Virus record (IMG/VR): IMGVR_UViG_3300034068_000203
Location: 1-30,355 of that record
Origin: a virus
Length of the DNA: 30,355 nucleotides
Reading direction: 5' to 3' (one strand)
Within the stretch, counting starts at the first letter, position 1. Each line of letters begins with the position of its first letter. The translations under genes were made by a program, and so were the position numbers. The notes beneath the pieces were generated by a model, which saw only the letters and a program-made list of their open reading frames with translations, searched no databases and had not been told where the DNA came from. Positions 20,432 to 29,033 of the stretch are shown here, piece by piece.

Positions 20432-21022
20432 TTAATCCTCTTTCAAAAGGTCATTTAGTTCTTCAAGAATGGCAGCAAACTCGTCGTGTGAGTGCAAATA
20501 CATTTCTTTCTCAACTTCAAATTTTCCTTCGATTGAGAAACCCAACACTTCTTTGTTTTGTATCTGCTGTTTCACTTCTTCGTTGTCCACTTTCATGCAA
20601 CCGAACCACGTTCCTTCTGGAAGGTCGAAGCCGAAGTTCTTTGACTTGTCGTTTTCGCCTTCAATGATCCACGTTTCCACCAAAGAAACACCGTCAACCA
20701 CTTTCGCGTGTTCAACTGTTGCGTTGTTGGTCATGTTTTGCTTTAAGTAGTTGTAAGCAATTGAGCGAATGGTGTCCTTTGAATACTTAACGTAGTATTC
20801 TTCATTCGTCTTGTCGTCACGTCGGTAGATTAGTTGGTCAGGAATCAATAGAGCGCCGTATAAAAGACCTCTAAAATCTTCTTTGAACTTTACCGTATGT
20901 TGTTCGCTTAACGCAACGAAATCGACACCTATTGCAGGTTGTTCTACCACGCTGATTGCGAATACTCCGAGCGAACCTTCGTCGTCCACTCCGTATTCAA
21001 TAACTTTAATTTTTTTGTTCAT
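20432..21022 (-). CDS. Prohead protease (XkdF-like), 196 aa
   Basis: The pattern of the XkdF/prohead protease family is clear: LLIPDQLIYR (58-67), YVKYSKDTIRSIAYNYLKQN, VEHAKVV with candidate catalytic H105, then GTWFGCMKVDNEEVKQQI and VLGFSIEGKFE with S163. These enzymes mature the prohead by cutting the scaffold and sometimes the capsid N-terminus. It lies upstream of the scaffold and capsid genes and directly follows the tape measure gene, an unusual neighbour. Confidence 0.8.
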   Translation of the reverse strand: MNKKIKVIEYGVDDEGSLGVFAISVVEQPAIGVDFVALSEQHTVKFKEDFRGLLYGALLIPDQLIYRRDDKTNEEYYVKYSKDTIRSIAYNYLKQNMTNNATVEHAKVVDGVSLVETWIIEGENDKSKNFGFDLPEGTWFGCMKVDNEEVKQQIQNKEVLGFSIEGKFEVEKEMYLHSHDEFAAILEELNDLLKED

Positions 21023-21026
21023 GTTT

Positions 21027-22922
21027 TTATCCTCCTAATCGTGATTGGTTTTGAATTAACTGTTGTGCTTCTAAGTTGCTTGACACTTGACCGCCTAAGA
21101 CGTACGCTTGCAATGGTGGTTGTTGGTTGGGTTGCTGACTGATAAAGTCGTAGTTAGCAGGGGAAGGTGCTGTTGTTCCACCACTTGCGCTTGGTACACT
21201 TCCACCGCCACCACCACCACTTGTTCCACTTGTTCCTTGAAATTGTTGTTTGCTTATAATGGCGACACGCGCAAGACCTTGTGCTATTGCTATTCCTGCT
21301 GCTATTGCTGCACGAACAGGTGCGTCTGGTGTACTAATAGCCATTTGCGAACGATACGCTCCTTGTGCGGCAAGATATGTGTCTATGGTAGCTGTTGCTA
21401 TACTTACACCCTTTTGTATTGCAAATGCTTTCTTCTGTTGCGCTTCAGACTTTCCTGCAAATGCCGCTGCTAAATCTCCAATGATTGATAAAGACGTTTT
21501 TAATGCGTCAACGCGAAGTTGTGCTTTTGCTGCTTCCGCTTGTCTTAATTCTTCAAGTTCTTCTTGTGTATGTATAGATTTTAAGGCGGTAAGATTTGCA
21601 TGTGACTGCATTTCGGCAAGAAGTTTTGCATCTGCTTTTTTCTTTTCTCTTGCCTTTAAATCTTCGTAGCTAATAGATGCCATTCTATCATCTTCAGCCA
21701 TCATTTCGTCGTTTAATTTTTTACGACGTTCTAACTCATCTTTATCTGATTGTTCTTGCAAACGTTTCTTTTCATCTTCTTCTTTTTCTCTTGCAGTTTT
21801 TGCTGCTTTAGTTCTTTCATGAATTGCTTTTACTTCGGTGTCAATAGTAGCTAATACCGCAGAAGATGCTTCTTGTTCAAGATATGCTATTCTTTGAGTA
21901 GATTCTTCTAAATCTAAAGCAGCTTTTCCTATTCCTTCTGTACCATTGTACCATTCACTTATATTTTGGTTTGTTTCTTTAAATAATGTTTGTGTATTAA
22001 ATCTTGCTGTTTCTACTGCTTTATCAAATTCTTGTTGAGTTAATTTTCCTTTTTTAGCAGCAAGTTCTTGTTCTAACGCTATTTTCTTTGCATATTCTTG
22101 TTCTAATAATCCTTTTGCTGCATTTGCTTTTGCTTCTTTTTTTATGTTGTCAATTAACTTTACTTTTGCTGCATTTAACGCTTCTGTATCGTTAATATCT
22201 CCATTGATATTTGAGAAGTATGCTGGATACATATCTTCTAAATCACTCAATGCTTTTCTTCTTTCTTTTTCTGTTAAATTATGGTCTTGAACTCTTTGAG
22301 TTAATATCTCAATTTGAGCAATATTTTCTGCTCCTTTTGCAAGTTCTTGTTTTGTTGCTTCATTTAAATCATTAGTAACTCTTGTAAGATTTTGTTGTTC
22401 TATTGAAGTTTGTTTTGACCATGTAGCAATTTCTTTCCAATTGTAAGCAATAGCAGCTAAAACACCAACAGTTAAAAAGAAAGGATTAGATACAACAGAA
22501 GCAGCAAGATTTCCTAAACCTTTAACTAATCCTCCTACTTCTTCTTTAATTGTTTTAAAATCTATTTTTCGAACCGCTGTTCCCATTCCTGTAAGCGCTT
22601 GTCCTGCGCCTTTCAAGTCCAAGTCCATAAGACGTGAACCGAACAAACCAACGTTGTTAGAAAGACCTTCGAAGGCGTTACCAGCGTTAGCACTAATCTC
22701 TGCGCCTAAGTCGGAAATGTTGTCCTTCAACTCAGCAGCACGTGCAGACGCTTTTTTGAACGCGTCGCTCGTTTGATCCATCGTGAGCAACTGATTATTC
22801 AGCGCACGAAGTTCAGCCTTTGCGCTCTTGAATCCTGTCGCCGTATTGTCCGCAGCGTTTGCGGTTTGGTTGAGGATATTAACCGCATTTGTGCTTACGT
22901 TGAAATCTATTGTATTCGCCAT
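21027..22922 (-). CDS. Tape measure protein, 631 aa
   Basis: A long Ala-rich helical protein with coiled coils at the start (~25-80) and middle (~330-460), a hydrophobic segment at about 140-160 (ASVVSNPFFLTVGVLAAIAY) and a Gly/Ser/Pro-rich end (GGGGGSVPSASGG). It sets tail length and is ejected with DNA. At roughly 1.5 angstrom per residue the tail would be near 95 nm. The middle (about 21540-22560, residues ~121-460) uses clearly more AT-rich codons than both ends, which suggests recombination. Its ATG overlaps the previous stop as TAATG. Confidence 0.88.
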   Translation of the reverse strand: MANTIDFNVSTNAVNILNQTANAADNTATGFKSAKAELRALNNQLLTMDQTSDAFKKASARAAELKDNISDLGAEISANAGNAFEGLSNNVGLFGSRLMDLDLKGAGQALTGMGTAVRKIDFKTIKEEVGGLVKGLGNLAASVVSNPFFLTVGVLAAIAYNWKEIATWSKQTSIEQQNLTRVTNDLNEATKQELAKGAENIAQIEILTQRVQDHNLTEKERRKALSDLEDMYPAYFSNINGDINDTEALNAAKVKLIDNIKKEAKANAAKGLLEQEYAKKIALEQELAAKKGKLTQQEFDKAVETARFNTQTLFKETNQNISEWYNGTEGIGKAALDLEESTQRIAYLEQEASSAVLATIDTEVKAIHERTKAAKTAREKEEDEKKRLQEQSDKDELERRKKLNDEMMAEDDRMASISYEDLKAREKKKADAKLLAEMQSHANLTALKSIHTQEELEELRQAEAAKAQLRVDALKTSLSIIGDLAAAFAGKSEAQQKKAFAIQKGVSIATATIDTYLAAQGAYRSQMAISTPDAPVRAAIAAGIAIAQGLARVAIISKQQFQGTSGTSGGGGGGSVPSASGGTTAPSPANYDFISQQPNQQPPLQAYVLGGQVSSNLEAQQLIQNQSRLGG

Positions 22923-23128
22923 TATGAGAGTAGTTTATAAAGTATAAATATCCAAAACGCTACGTTTAACGAAATACGTGTCACTTTCCAAGCGTAGTGC
23001 TTCCACATTTCCAACTTACGTTTGCCGTTAGCCATTATTCCGCTCTCGCCTTTTGTCTTGATATTCAACTTAATGAACTCTAAACAAGCGACCATTGAGT
23101 GTGCTTTATTTTGAAAATTATTTATCAT
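22922..23128 (-). CDS. Small membrane protein before the tape measure, 68 aa
   Basis: It is coupled by an ATGA overlap to the large tail-tip gene. The N-terminal part is polar and basic. The end (WKVTRISLNVAFWIFILYKL) is one membrane segment. An internal start at MANGKRKLEMWK (residue 32) would give a 37-aa form. It may help tail insertion in the membrane or be a helper of lysis. No family is known to me. Confidence 0.65.
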   Translation of the reverse strand: MINNFQNKAHSMVACLEFIKLNIKTKGESGIMANGKRKLEMWKHYAWKVTRISLNVAFWIFILYKLLS

Positions 23129-25977
23129 GCTCTTTCGATTATTGCGTTAACAACAGACGCTGTATTTGCGGTGAAAGCAATAGCACTTCCAACCGCTATA
23201 TTGTTTCCTAAAGTATAAGCACTTCCGTCGTCGGTAATGGTTACAACAGGACTATTCTTTACGTTGTCAATCTTGTTAATGATTAAGTCGTAAGGAGCGA
23301 AAACGGTAGCCGTTAAACTGCTCATGAAGTCAATAGTCCACGTTATCGTGTTGTCGTTTTCGCTATCAATCTTCCAGTTGCTGCCGTCGCTCACCAAAGT
23401 CACGACACTACCGCTTGTTTTTATTGTGTACGTTATTGCGCTTTCAATCTTTTGCCCTGTGTATGCGTGAAGCGTTGCGCCATAATCGTCGCTTGCTAAT
23501 TTTATGCTGATGATTGTCCCTCTCGTTGTTTGTGCAGAAGGAAGGTAAACATCAATATCTGCGGCTAAGTCAGTAAGTAAAATCGTTCTGTCGAAATTAG
23601 TCACTACATAATCGGTACTTATTGACCTTACTGGCTGCGATACCGACGCGTTAAAGCTCACAGGCGCACCGAAGCGTGTTGGTGCTAACGTTGGTGCTTC
23701 TGCCGTAATGAATGAACGTGTGCCGATGTTTGGAACAGAGAAACAATTATTCTTCGCAGAGTTCCAATAGTAGCCAAAGCGACGACAACAATCTTCGGTG
23801 ACTACCGCAGGATCTCCGTTTGGTGTTTCCCAATTTATTGTTTGGTCAAGATTGGCGGTGATAGGTAAAATGTCGCAGTCGTTGTCTATGTCCAAAATAC
23901 GAATAAGTTTTACCTTTGTCATGTTTTGCTCACCTACAACGTAGCCTTCGATGTCTAACACTCTCCACCATGAATCAACAATCCATATTTTATCTGACCA
24001 TTGAAAAGTAAATATGTCGTTTAGTGTTAGTGCAAACATACCCTCTAATATGCGCGCTTGTCCGTCGTATAACTCGCGGTAATAGTTACGCCACCAACGG
24101 TTGTAAAGGTTGTTGTATGGGGGCGCTATGATTGTGTGAAGTGGTACTTCGGGTGCAAAGTTTAAGTCTGAATCTCCGACACTTGCGTTCATTGTCGAAT
24201 AGTTATTCAAACACTTAACAGCCGTTTGCACTACTGTATTTGTAACCTCATCGTACATATTCACGAAGAAGTCAGCGAAGTAATAAAGTATGCGTGGTTT
24301 TGGTTGCACGAATTGACCTTCGCCATTGATGAAACGAGGAACTACAACGTCAGTATTCTCAACCGCCCGTGAAGGTGTTGGTGCAAATGCTAACTCAACC
24401 TTTTCTTCTCCAGTTGCAAACTCGTTGATTACTTCAAAGTCGTTCTCCGTTACTTCGTAGCTTCCGAAGATATGACCGTTGTCTTTGTAGACGTTGTTGT
24501 AATAGTCTGAATCTTCGGTGTACGTGAAGGTGAACTTAGCCTTTTGAAGGTCGGTTGTTGGATAGTACGTTATGTCTTTTGAAAGGTCGAGTTTCTCCGT
24601 CCAATCTAACGTGTTACCGCTTCCGATATATTCAACAAGTGGTTCAATGCGTAATGTGTTTGGAAGTGTGCGGTCGGGAACGAAGGCAAGGTTGAACATC
24701 TTTTGAATAGACGTGATAAAGTCTATTTGCTTCATGTCTGGAGCGTTGTATTCCATAACACACGCATCACCTGTTAAAGATGTTCCAATGCTTACAATTT
24801 CCAATCCTGTTCCAAAAGAATCTACTGCTCCCGTTCCGAATAAATCAACGTCCCAAGTAAATGTTCCTGCGGTTGAATCTTGTGGAAGTATTTGCAACTT
24901 GAATTTTACTTGTTGTCCTGCATTAAATGCAAAAGTTTGCGTTGTATCTAAATAAAACAAATAACTTGTTTGAAGCAATTCGTAGTCATAAGTAAACACA
25001 TCGTCAACATAAACCAAAACACGCAAAGGATAGTTTCCAAAATCCTCTCCATTCAAAGTATTTACTCTGCCGTGAGCAGTAATGCGAAAAGAGTATTGTG
25101 CGGAATATGGAACAGTAAATACTCCAGCACTCCAATTTGCACCTGCATCTTCATATTCAGTTAGTGCGCTGTATAAATTATAAATGTTGTTTGAAGGTGC
25201 AAATGTTAATCCGTTAACGTTAGACGCTACTGCTAAATTTGCAGCGTTATCGTTTAGCCCAAGTGTTGCGTTCAAATACTGACCATTGACAAATGGAACA
25301 TACACGTGTTCAAGACATTCGGTCAATGTATTACTTGCCCATTGAACTCCTGCGTCTTTAAGTATCTCGTCGAACAGATATTGAGCCCTCACGGCAGGTG
25401 TCAAGTGTCCTACTTTAAGCGAATTAGGAATATCAGAAGAATAAATTACTTGTCCCTCTGTGTTTGTTGCTGTTAAGTTCCACTTATCGCAAAGCGTCAA
25501 TATCGTGTGTGCGTTAGGCGGTGTTCCCACGTTAGCGTGAAGCAAGTCGTAGTCCAAGTCACCTGCAACGATGCTCTCAATATCGCGTAGTTTCTTTTCA
25601 TTTAATAAACGTGAAAGGTTAGGTACTTCACCGAAGAAAACAACTTCAAATTCAAACAATTTTCCACTCTGCCAATAAAGTTTTTTCACTTGAATGTGAC
25701 CACTTGCTATTGGGATAGTGTTAACCGTTAAGTTCGCAGTCACCTTCTTACGGAAGTCAAACCACCCGTTGAAGTTAACGTTGAAGATAGCACCGAAGAA
25801 GTCTACGTTTGTCGCGCTTGCTGGTATGCGAAACTCCTGCGAGTAGTTACCGACAGAACTAAAGTTCGTGAGATCCGTGAACTTATAGTTGAGGTGCATT
25901 TTCTCATTCTCGTAAAGGTCAATCGTTGACGCGTTGCCGTTGCTATCGGTCAGCGTTAGTATTACTTCGTTCATCAT
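23125..25977 (-). CDS. Large tail-tip / baseplate hub-like protein, 950 aa
   Basis: The start (VILTLTDSNGNASTIDLYEN, then FSSVGNYSQEFRIPASATNV) is typical of a large tail-tip protein in Bacteroidota phages, with a distal-tail-like first domain. Residues ~255-400 form a jelly-roll-like inserted domain (WSAGVFTVPYSAQYSFRITA, ending FNAGQQVKFKLQILPQ) in more AT-rich codons. A later part (~790-880, VYLPSAQTTRGTIISIKLAS and SGSVVTLVSDGSNWKID) resembles small beta domains seen in fibre and adhesin proteins. It probably links the tail tube to receptor-binding parts and may itself bind cell-surface sugars. It overlaps both neighbours by 4 nt. Confidence 0.7.
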   Translation of the reverse strand: MMNEVILTLTDSNGNASTIDLYENEKMHLNYKFTDLTNFSSVGNYSQEFRIPASATNVDFFGAIFNVNFNGWFDFRKKVTANLTVNTIPIASGHIQVKKLYWQSGKLFEFEVVFFGEVPNLSRLLNEKKLRDIESIVAGDLDYDLLHANVGTPPNAHTILTLCDKWNLTATNTEGQVIYSSDIPNSLKVGHLTPAVRAQYLFDEILKDAGVQWASNTLTECLEHVYVPFVNGQYLNATLGLNDNAANLAVASNVNGLTFAPSNNIYNLYSALTEYEDAGANWSAGVFTVPYSAQYSFRITAHGRVNTLNGEDFGNYPLRVLVYVDDVFTYDYELLQTSYLFYLDTTQTFAFNAGQQVKFKLQILPQDSTAGTFTWDVDLFGTGAVDSFGTGLEIVSIGTSLTGDACVMEYNAPDMKQIDFITSIQKMFNLAFVPDRTLPNTLRIEPLVEYIGSGNTLDWTEKLDLSKDITYYPTTDLQKAKFTFTYTEDSDYYNNVYKDNGHIFGSYEVTENDFEVINEFATGEEKVELAFAPTPSRAVENTDVVVPRFINGEGQFVQPKPRILYYFADFFVNMYDEVTNTVVQTAVKCLNNYSTMNASVGDSDLNFAPEVPLHTIIAPPYNNLYNRWWRNYYRELYDGQARILEGMFALTLNDIFTFQWSDKIWIVDSWWRVLDIEGYVVGEQNMTKVKLIRILDIDNDCDILPITANLDQTINWETPNGDPAVVTEDCCRRFGYYWNSAKNNCFSVPNIGTRSFITAEAPTLAPTRFGAPVSFNASVSQPVRSISTDYVVTNFDRTILLTDLAADIDVYLPSAQTTRGTIISIKLASDDYGATLHAYTGQKIESAITYTIKTSGSVVTLVSDGSNWKIDSENDNTITWTIDFMSSLTATVFAPYDLIINKIDNVKNSPVVTITDDGSAYTLGNNIAVGSAIAFTANTASVVNAIIERA

Positions 25978-27209
25978 AAGCCAACAGGTTGTGAGTATTT
26001 AAGGTTCAAAGTAACGTTGTAAAGTTTCGAATATCTTTCGTCCTTGATAACAAAGTTTTGAGTGTCGACAAGAACAGGTGTCAGCGTTGCGTCGTCGTTG
26101 ATTATAAACACGTCGTTGGAACGACAAAGCGTTTGCAATAATTCAAACTCTCCAACGGAAACCCAGTCGCTATTTATTTGTAGTCCTTTCGTTGTCTTAA
26201 CGTAGCGGTCGGTTGTTCCCCTGTCCCATGTGTTGAATGAAAACGTTGCAGCGTTGTATTGACCTACTACTTTTTGGTATTGTTTGCGGTCGTAGTTATA
26301 CGATAGTTCCGACTTCTTCGTGAAGTTGAAGTAATCCACACCGCCGCAAGTGTTTGTCCAACCCAAACGCACGTTGTCAAAGCGACAATCATCAGCGACA
26401 ATATAAAAACAATAGACGCGTGAAGCAGGTGTGTAAACGGGGAAGGCAATTTCTTTTCCAAATTGTATTGTGTAGTATTTAGCACCTGTCAAGTCTATTC
26501 CTGTCGCAGCGACGTTTTGATAAAATGCAGCTACTATGTTAACAACAGAATCATTGTTGCCTATTGCAATTGATATTGTATCAATCAAAGTATTTGTGTT
26601 GTCGTAGGTCGTAATTACGGCAATGTCGAAGTCATTATCTATAAGCAATGTGGTATAAGAAGGAGCGTACAAAACACCGTAGTCAGCTAATCGAGTAGGA
26701 ATATAAACCCAATCGTTAGATAGTCCGCGTGCGCTTGCTTCAATCCATTTGTGCGTATCTGTTGTGCGTTCACTCATTGCGTATTTCGTGATGCCGTCTA
26801 ACGCGTAACGTGTGTTTGGGTTTGGTTTATATCCGTCGCTTACTTGATATTCAGCAAGGAAAGCAAAAACGTCGTCAATGTCAGCCATTCCTGCGCCACT
26901 AACGGTGAACACTCCGTCAATCAACCAACCTTCTTTTATTGTGCATGAGATAAACGCTACGCTGGTGTTCTCTGTTCCTGTTGTTTGGAAGTGTTCGTTC
27001 GCTTCGTGTTGTAGTTGCTCACGAAATATCGGAGCAAGGTCTAAAATACCTTTGTTTGAAGCGTTAGGTTGCACGTTGACTTGGAACGCACCGAAGTCAA
27101 ACACAAAACGAAAGCCTGTATTTGCGACGTTGGTTGAACTGCACACGATCATCAGCCGTTGTCCGATAGGTGTGTATTGGTATGGTTGTTCGTTTATTGT
27201 AATTGCCAT
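25974..27209 (-). CDS. Tail protein, 411 aa
   Basis: A beta-rich protein (MAITINEQPYQYTPIGQRLM, FVFDFGAFQVNVQPNASNKG, DLTGAKYYTIQFGKEIAFPV), with a cysteine-bearing stretch (YCFYIVADDCRFDNVRLGWT) near the middle. This kind of protein regularly precedes the large tail-tip protein in Bacteroidota phages, where it is thought to be part of the tail tip. It overlaps that gene by 4 nt. No enzyme motif is seen. Confidence 0.7.
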   Translation of the reverse strand: MAITINEQPYQYTPIGQRLMIVCSSTNVANTGFRFVFDFGAFQVNVQPNASNKGILDLAPIFREQLQHEANEHFQTTGTENTSVAFISCTIKEGWLIDGVFTVSGAGMADIDDVFAFLAEYQVSDGYKPNPNTRYALDGITKYAMSERTTDTHKWIEASARGLSNDWVYIPTRLADYGVLYAPSYTTLLIDNDFDIAVITTYDNTNTLIDTISIAIGNNDSVVNIVAAFYQNVAATGIDLTGAKYYTIQFGKEIAFPVYTPASRVYCFYIVADDCRFDNVRLGWTNTCGGVDYFNFTKKSELSYNYDRKQYQKVVGQYNAATFSFNTWDRGTTDRYVKTTKGLQINSDWVSVGEFELLQTLCRSNDVFIINDDATLTPVLVDTQNFVIKDERYSKLYNVTLNLKYSQPVGL

Positions 27210-27214
27210 ATTTG

Positions 27215-27817
27215 TTAAATGTCTTTTAGTTGGTTTTCTAAAACTGCGTTAAAGTCTTTTCCGTATGCTTCGACCACCTTCGCTTCGTACTCGTCCCAAA
27301 TGTTTTCAAAGGCATATTCAAATGCGTTCCACCCCTTGATACCGTCACGACGAACCTTGAACATAATGAGTTTCGCAACCTGTTGTTTTAAGTCCTCTGT
27401 TGATTTCTTAAACTTTCCGCTACTCTTATCGCGTAGTCGTATTCCCTTAATTGTCATCCAGTCGTAGATGCTTTTCTGCATTGGCGACATTTGACCTTTC
27501 GCAGGTTTGCTTCCGCTTCCTTTCTTAAATGAGTAGGGTGCGCCTTGCGACTTGCTCGTTCCATTCACACCCTTTTCACGAAACAGGAAGTATTGTCCTG
27601 CCTTGCCTTTTGCGTACACCGCGACGTTTATCTCTTTGCCTTTAATCTTCAATCGATAAGTTAACGACTTTTCAAGCGTACCACTTGCTACCGCGTTGGT
27701 GAAGTTGCGTCCCACCTTTCGCTTCATGCGATAGTCGGACTGCATCAACTCAACAAAGCGTTTCGCCATGTCGTTGACCACAGCGAAGAAGTTGGGTGCG
27801 CTCTGTTCGTTAGGCAT
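27215..27817 (-). CDS. Neck / tail completion protein, HK97 gp10-like, 200 aa
   Basis: The basic protein has the segments GTLEKSLTYRLKIKGKEINV and AVYAKGKAGQYFLFREKGVN, then GAPYSFKKGSGS. This resembles gp10-type proteins that join the head to the tail. The final helical domain (AFEYAFENIWDEYEAKVVEA) is typical of this group in Bacteroidota. In this genome it lies among the tail-tip genes, far from the portal and connector. Confidence 0.6.
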   Translation of the reverse strand: MPNEQSAPNFFAVVNDMAKRFVELMQSDYRMKRKVGRNFTNAVASGTLEKSLTYRLKIKGKEINVAVYAKGKAGQYFLFREKGVNGTSKSQGAPYSFKKGSGSKPAKGQMSPMQKSIYDWMTIKGIRLRDKSSGKFKKSTEDLKQQVAKLIMFKVRRDGIKGWNAFEYAFENIWDEYEAKVVEAYGKDFNAVLENQLKDI

Positions 27818-28013
27818 TAGCTTTTAATGCTTCAACAAATAAATTAATATCTGTATATTTTGAATCGTTAATAGTACAAGAAAGGTCAAGTAAGATTAAG
27901 CCACTTGTGGTTGAGATTAATGCTTGACTGCTGCTTATTATTTCATTTTCTCCTTCGAAAGTATATTCGATTGAATTGAAAATAAATCCGTTTTGTGTTG
28001 TTTCTATATTCAT
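27810..28013 (-). CDS. Fibre-partner protein, copy 2, 67 aa
   Basis: The start at 28013 (MNIETTQNGFIFNSIEYTFE) lies one base after the fibre stop and corresponds to the start of copy 1; the frame is open to 28040. It shares the core LLDLSCTI-D-(F/Y)TDIN-F--AL with the 99-aa protein at 28733-29032. It is probably a small cap or folding helper of the fibre encoded just upstream. It overlaps the neck gene by 8 nt. Confidence 0.75.
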   Translation of the reverse strand: MNIETTQNGFIFNSIEYTFEGENEIISSSQALISTTSGLILLDLSCTINDSKYTDINLFVEALKANA

Positions 28014-28014
28014 A

Positions 28015-28740
28015 TTAAATATATTTAGTTGCCCTTGCAAATTTAATCACTGCGCTATCACTTGAATTAGTTAATTGAATTGAAAATAATAAATAATATG
28101 ATGTATTTGTATTGTATGTTATATTACTAACACTTCCAGCAATACTAAAATCTCCCAAAGTCGCTGTATTTGCTTGAATAGTGCTTAAAGTATTACTCTT
28201 TATACTCATATTTCTTATGGATTGAAAAAATTGAGAATTAGTATTTACTAATGTAGCTATCAATGTTGCTCCTGTTATAGTATTTGATGTATTCAAATAA
28301 ATGCGGATTGCAGCGTTTCCTGCGCTACCTGTTTTTAACGCTCTTGTTATTATTTCAAGCATTCCGCTTGTGGTAAAAGTATTTGCAGCAATTAACATTG
28401 ATTTAGACAACGTATCTGCGGTTGTTCCCGTTACAACTGTGCCGTCAGTTATATCTAATGAAATGACTGACGGATTACTGCTTCCACCAACTACTAAATC
28501 ACCACTTCCTAAAACCGAACTTCCATTAATGGTTTTGATGTTAGTACCACTAACAAGAGCTGCCTGTTTTGCGTTGAAGGTAGCCCAATCCGTAGCCGAT
28601 AAATAACCGTCAACCAAACTGGTAGCAGCAGGCATACTGATAGCAGGTGTCGCTCCACCTGACGACACAACAGGTGCTGTCCCTGTTACGGAAGTTACAC
28701 CACTCGCAGCCGCTGCTTTTATGTAGACGTTGTTAACCAT
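28015..28740 (-). CDS. Second tail fibre-like protein, 241 aa
   Basis: It begins MVNNVYIKAAAASGVTSVTG and contains SATDWATFNAKQAALVSGTN and IKTINGSSVLGSGDLVVGG, nearly the same as in the long fibre (DWTTFNGKQ and INGNSLLGSGDLVVGG). The C-terminal ~150 residues are also related to the long fibre tip (MLEIITRALKTG, YLNTSNTITGATLIA, ending KYI). It looks like a shortened copy of the fibre end and is likely to bind receptors. It is followed by a copy of the small partner gene, so both came from one duplication. Confidence 0.8.
   Translation of the reverse strand: MVNNVYIKAAAASGVTSVTGTAPVVSSGGATPAISMPAATSLVDGYLSATDWATFNAKQAALVSGTNIKTINGSSVLGSGDLVVGGSSNPSVISLDITDGTVVTGTTADTLSKSMLIAANTFTTSGMLEIITRALKTGSAGNAAIRIYLNTSNTITGATLIATLVNTNSQFFQSIRNMSIKSNTLSTIQANTATLGDFSIAGSVSNITYNTNTSYYLLFSIQLTNSSDSAVIKFARATKYI
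28468..28600 (-). repeat. Diverged direct repeat between the two fibre genes
   Basis: This stretch matches 29491-29625 with scattered changes. Both encode the ATFNAKQ/TTFNGKQ to LGSGDLVVGG linker and the start of the tip domain. The flanking tips differ far more, which suits exchange of tips through a conserved linker. Confidence 0.75.
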
Positions 28741-29032
28741 TTGTTTTCAGTCGCTTCAGTTCCTCAAACATCTCAAGAAGTTGCGCTTCTTTTTGCGCTA
28801 TTAATTCCTCTTGCGTTGGTTCTTTAATTATTTCAACAATTCCTAACGCACTAATAAAATTATTAATATCGGTAAATGATACATCTTGAATTGTACAAGA
28901 CAAATCTAATAACACATTACCTTTGTCAGTGTATGCCAATATTTGTGTGCTATTTAAGATTTCAATTGAACTTAAAATATAATCATTTTCTTTGAAGAAA
29001 ATAATATTGTTTGGTTTAATTACTATATTCAT
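28733..29032 (-). CDS. Fibre-partner protein, copy 1, 99 aa
   Basis: It begins MNIVIKPNNIIFFKENDYIL and has the core LLDLSCTIQDVSFTDINNFI shared with copy 2. The extra C-terminal ~28 residues form a Glu/Lys helix (EELIAQKEAQLLEMFEELKR) that copy 2 lacks. It follows the stop of the long fibre by one base, in the same arrangement as copy 2. It could be a chaperone or a cap for the fibre tip, like small genes after fibres in other phages. Confidence 0.78.
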   Translation of the reverse strand: MNIVIKPNNIIFFKENDYILSSIEILNSTQILAYTDKGNVLLDLSCTIQDVSFTDINNFISALGIVEIIKEPTQEELIAQKEAQLLEMFEELKRLKTNG

Positions 29033-29033
29033 G

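Noticed and set aside
21108-21669. Plus-strand ORFs of 121 and 139 aa opposite the tape measure gene
   Set aside because: They consist of Cys/Ser/Ala runs, as expected from reading Ala-rich helices backwards. They are shadows.
28301-28606. 101-aa plus-strand ORF opposite the second fibre gene
   Set aside because: It is low complexity (Val, Pro, Leu) and mirrors the fibre repeat. A similar shadow occurs at 29551-29799.
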